A DNA stretch of 64,000 nt, from contig CAWDOA010000013.1 in assembly GCA_963803875.1 (NCBI GenBank), forward strand, positions 1 to 64,000, written 5' to 3'. A program made the translations under genes and the position numbers. Origin of the DNA: JABDIY01 sp963803875 (GTDB lineage Bacteria > Actinomycetota > Acidimicrobiia > Acidimicrobiales > SZUA-35). This document shows positions 63,400-64,000 of the stretch, in pieces (position 1 is the stretch's first letter; each line of letters starts with the position of its first letter). The notes beneath the pieces are model-generated. The model was not told the origin of the DNA and did no database searches. It saw nothing but the letters and a program-made list of their open reading frames with translations.

Positions 63400-63456
63400 C
63401 GGACAGCCCATTTCTCGTGGCGATAGCGTGACTCCGTGGCTCCGGTCTTCCTTACG
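63400..63456. repeat. Direct repeat, downstream copy (ispE start)
   Basis: CGGACAGCCCA (63400-63410), then GTGACTCCGTGGCTCCGGTC TT, covers the upstream region and first codons of ispE. It matches 60657-60712 in the same orientation. Confidence 0.7.
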
Positions 63457-64000
63457 GCACCCGCCAAACTCACTCTGAACCTTCGTATTACCGAGGTCCT
63501 CGACAATGGTTACCACCTCATCGATGCCGAAATGGTATGCGTCGACCTTCATGACACGCTCTGGCTGGACCCCGACGGCGAGGGCCTCACCATGATGGGG
63601 GCCGGGGCCGACGTTCCGCTCGATTCGGACAATCTTGTGGCGAAGGCACTGGCTCTGGCCGGGCGGAGCGCGGCCATCCGACTGACCAAGCGGATCCCCA
63701 GCCAGGCGGGACTGGGTGGTGGCTCGGCTGACGCCGGAGCCGTACTTCGGTGGGCCGGTTTCGACGATCTGAAAGCAGCGGCTCGGATCGGTGCCGATGT
63801 TGCTTTCTGCACCGTTGGGGGTCGGGCCAGGGTCCGGGGAATCGGGGAAGAGGTTGAACCCTTGCCGTTCGAGGCCCGCAACCTCACTTTGCTGACGCCA
63901 CCGGTCGGCTGCCCTACCCCGCTGGTGTACAGGACGTGGGATCAAATGGGAGGCCCAACTGGCGAGAACGGAAACGACCTCGAACCGGCGGCGGTTGAGG
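63436..64000 (+). CDS. ispE: 4-diphosphocytidyl-2-C-methyl-D-erythritol kinase, 5' part
   Basis: The open frame runs from GTG 63436 to the window edge without a stop (188 codons). It begins VAPVFLTAPAKLTLNLRIT with the APAKxxL-NL motif of IspE, and the GHMP kinase ATP motif is PSQAGLGGGSADAGA. IspE phosphorylates CDP-methylerythritol in the MEP isoprenoid pathway. The 3' end lies beyond the window. Its position after rsmA is conserved, apart from the inserted ABC operon. Confidence 0.93.
   Translation, partial: MAPVFLTAPAKLTLNLRITEVLDNGYHLIDAEMVCVDLHDTLWLDPDGEGLTMMGAGADVPLDSDNLVAKALALAGRSAAIRLTKRIPSQAGLGGGSADAGAVLRWAGFDDLKAAARIGADVAFCTVGGRARVRGIGEEVEPLPFEARNLTLLTPPVGCPTPLVYRTWDQMGGPTGENGNDLEPAAVE

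Overview
The window is 64 kb of GC-rich DNA whose gene content points to an actinomycete, most likely of the class Acidimicrobiia (inference). The clues are mycofactocin precursor and maturase genes, a bL37-type ribosomal mini-protein, the actinobacterial metG-tatD-rsmA-ispE order, many GTG starts and many 4-bp stop/start overlaps. The first ~448 bases are different. They are AT-rich, read as a frameshifted Bacteroidota-type DUF5916 outer-membrane protein on the minus strand, and stop abruptly inside the 3' end of recB. That is best explained as a chimeric join at a contig or read end. At least seven conserved genes carry single frameshifts (recD has two), so uncorrected sequencing indels are likely and 'broken' genes here should not be taken as true pseudogenes.

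Layout. 0.4-5.1 kb: recB tail, recD and a GNAT/acyl-CoA-synthetase fusion. 5.1-7.9 kb: citrate synthase, a LURP-one-like protein, a VOC protein and a small membrane protein. 7.9-11.8 kb: two back-to-back ABC exporters. 11.9-13.4 kb: mftC, mftB and mftA, with no mftD/E/F nearby. 13.4-14.2 kb: an HNH-nuclease remnant. 14.2-19.7 kb: a zinc dehydrogenase, queG, a glycosyltransferase, a SRPBCC protein and an SMC-like protein without a P-loop. 19.8-29.5 kb: an aminotransferase, ROK glucokinase, TetR with a palindromic operator, a YbaK-like deacylase, glpK, an acidic membrane protein, an M23 peptidase and tdh-kbl. 29.6-34.1 kb: a sulfite-oxidase-like enzyme, a HxlR-SDR-ferredoxin-NUDIX gene run and a TetR gene with tandem operator boxes. 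34.4-43.9 kb: a metallophosphoesterase, pepN, a PfkB kinase, a semialdehyde dehydrogenase, a repeat-bearing spacer, an EAL protein and a DMFase-like protein. 43.9-50.8 kb: a queuosine-salvage protein, phosphoglucomutase, bL37, a degenerate GGDEF-EAL protein, ychF, DUF192 and rsmI.

Two accessory blocks interrupt the housekeeping rsmI / metG-tatD-rsmA / ispE series. The first (50.9-56.8 kb) holds a PhyH oxygenase, an S51 peptidase-like protein fused to a cysteinyl-tRNA-synthetase-like tail, an alpha/beta hydrolase and two Gfo/Idh oxidoreductases, one with a ThuA-like N-terminus. Three copies of a ~75-bp palindromic element lie in or beside its spacers. The second (60.7-63.3 kb) is an ABC exporter operon between rsmA and ispE, flanked by ~56-bp imperfect direct repeats. 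The downstream repeat is the start of ispE itself, so the block looks inserted. No tRNA, rRNA, CRISPR array, transposase or prophage was recognised.
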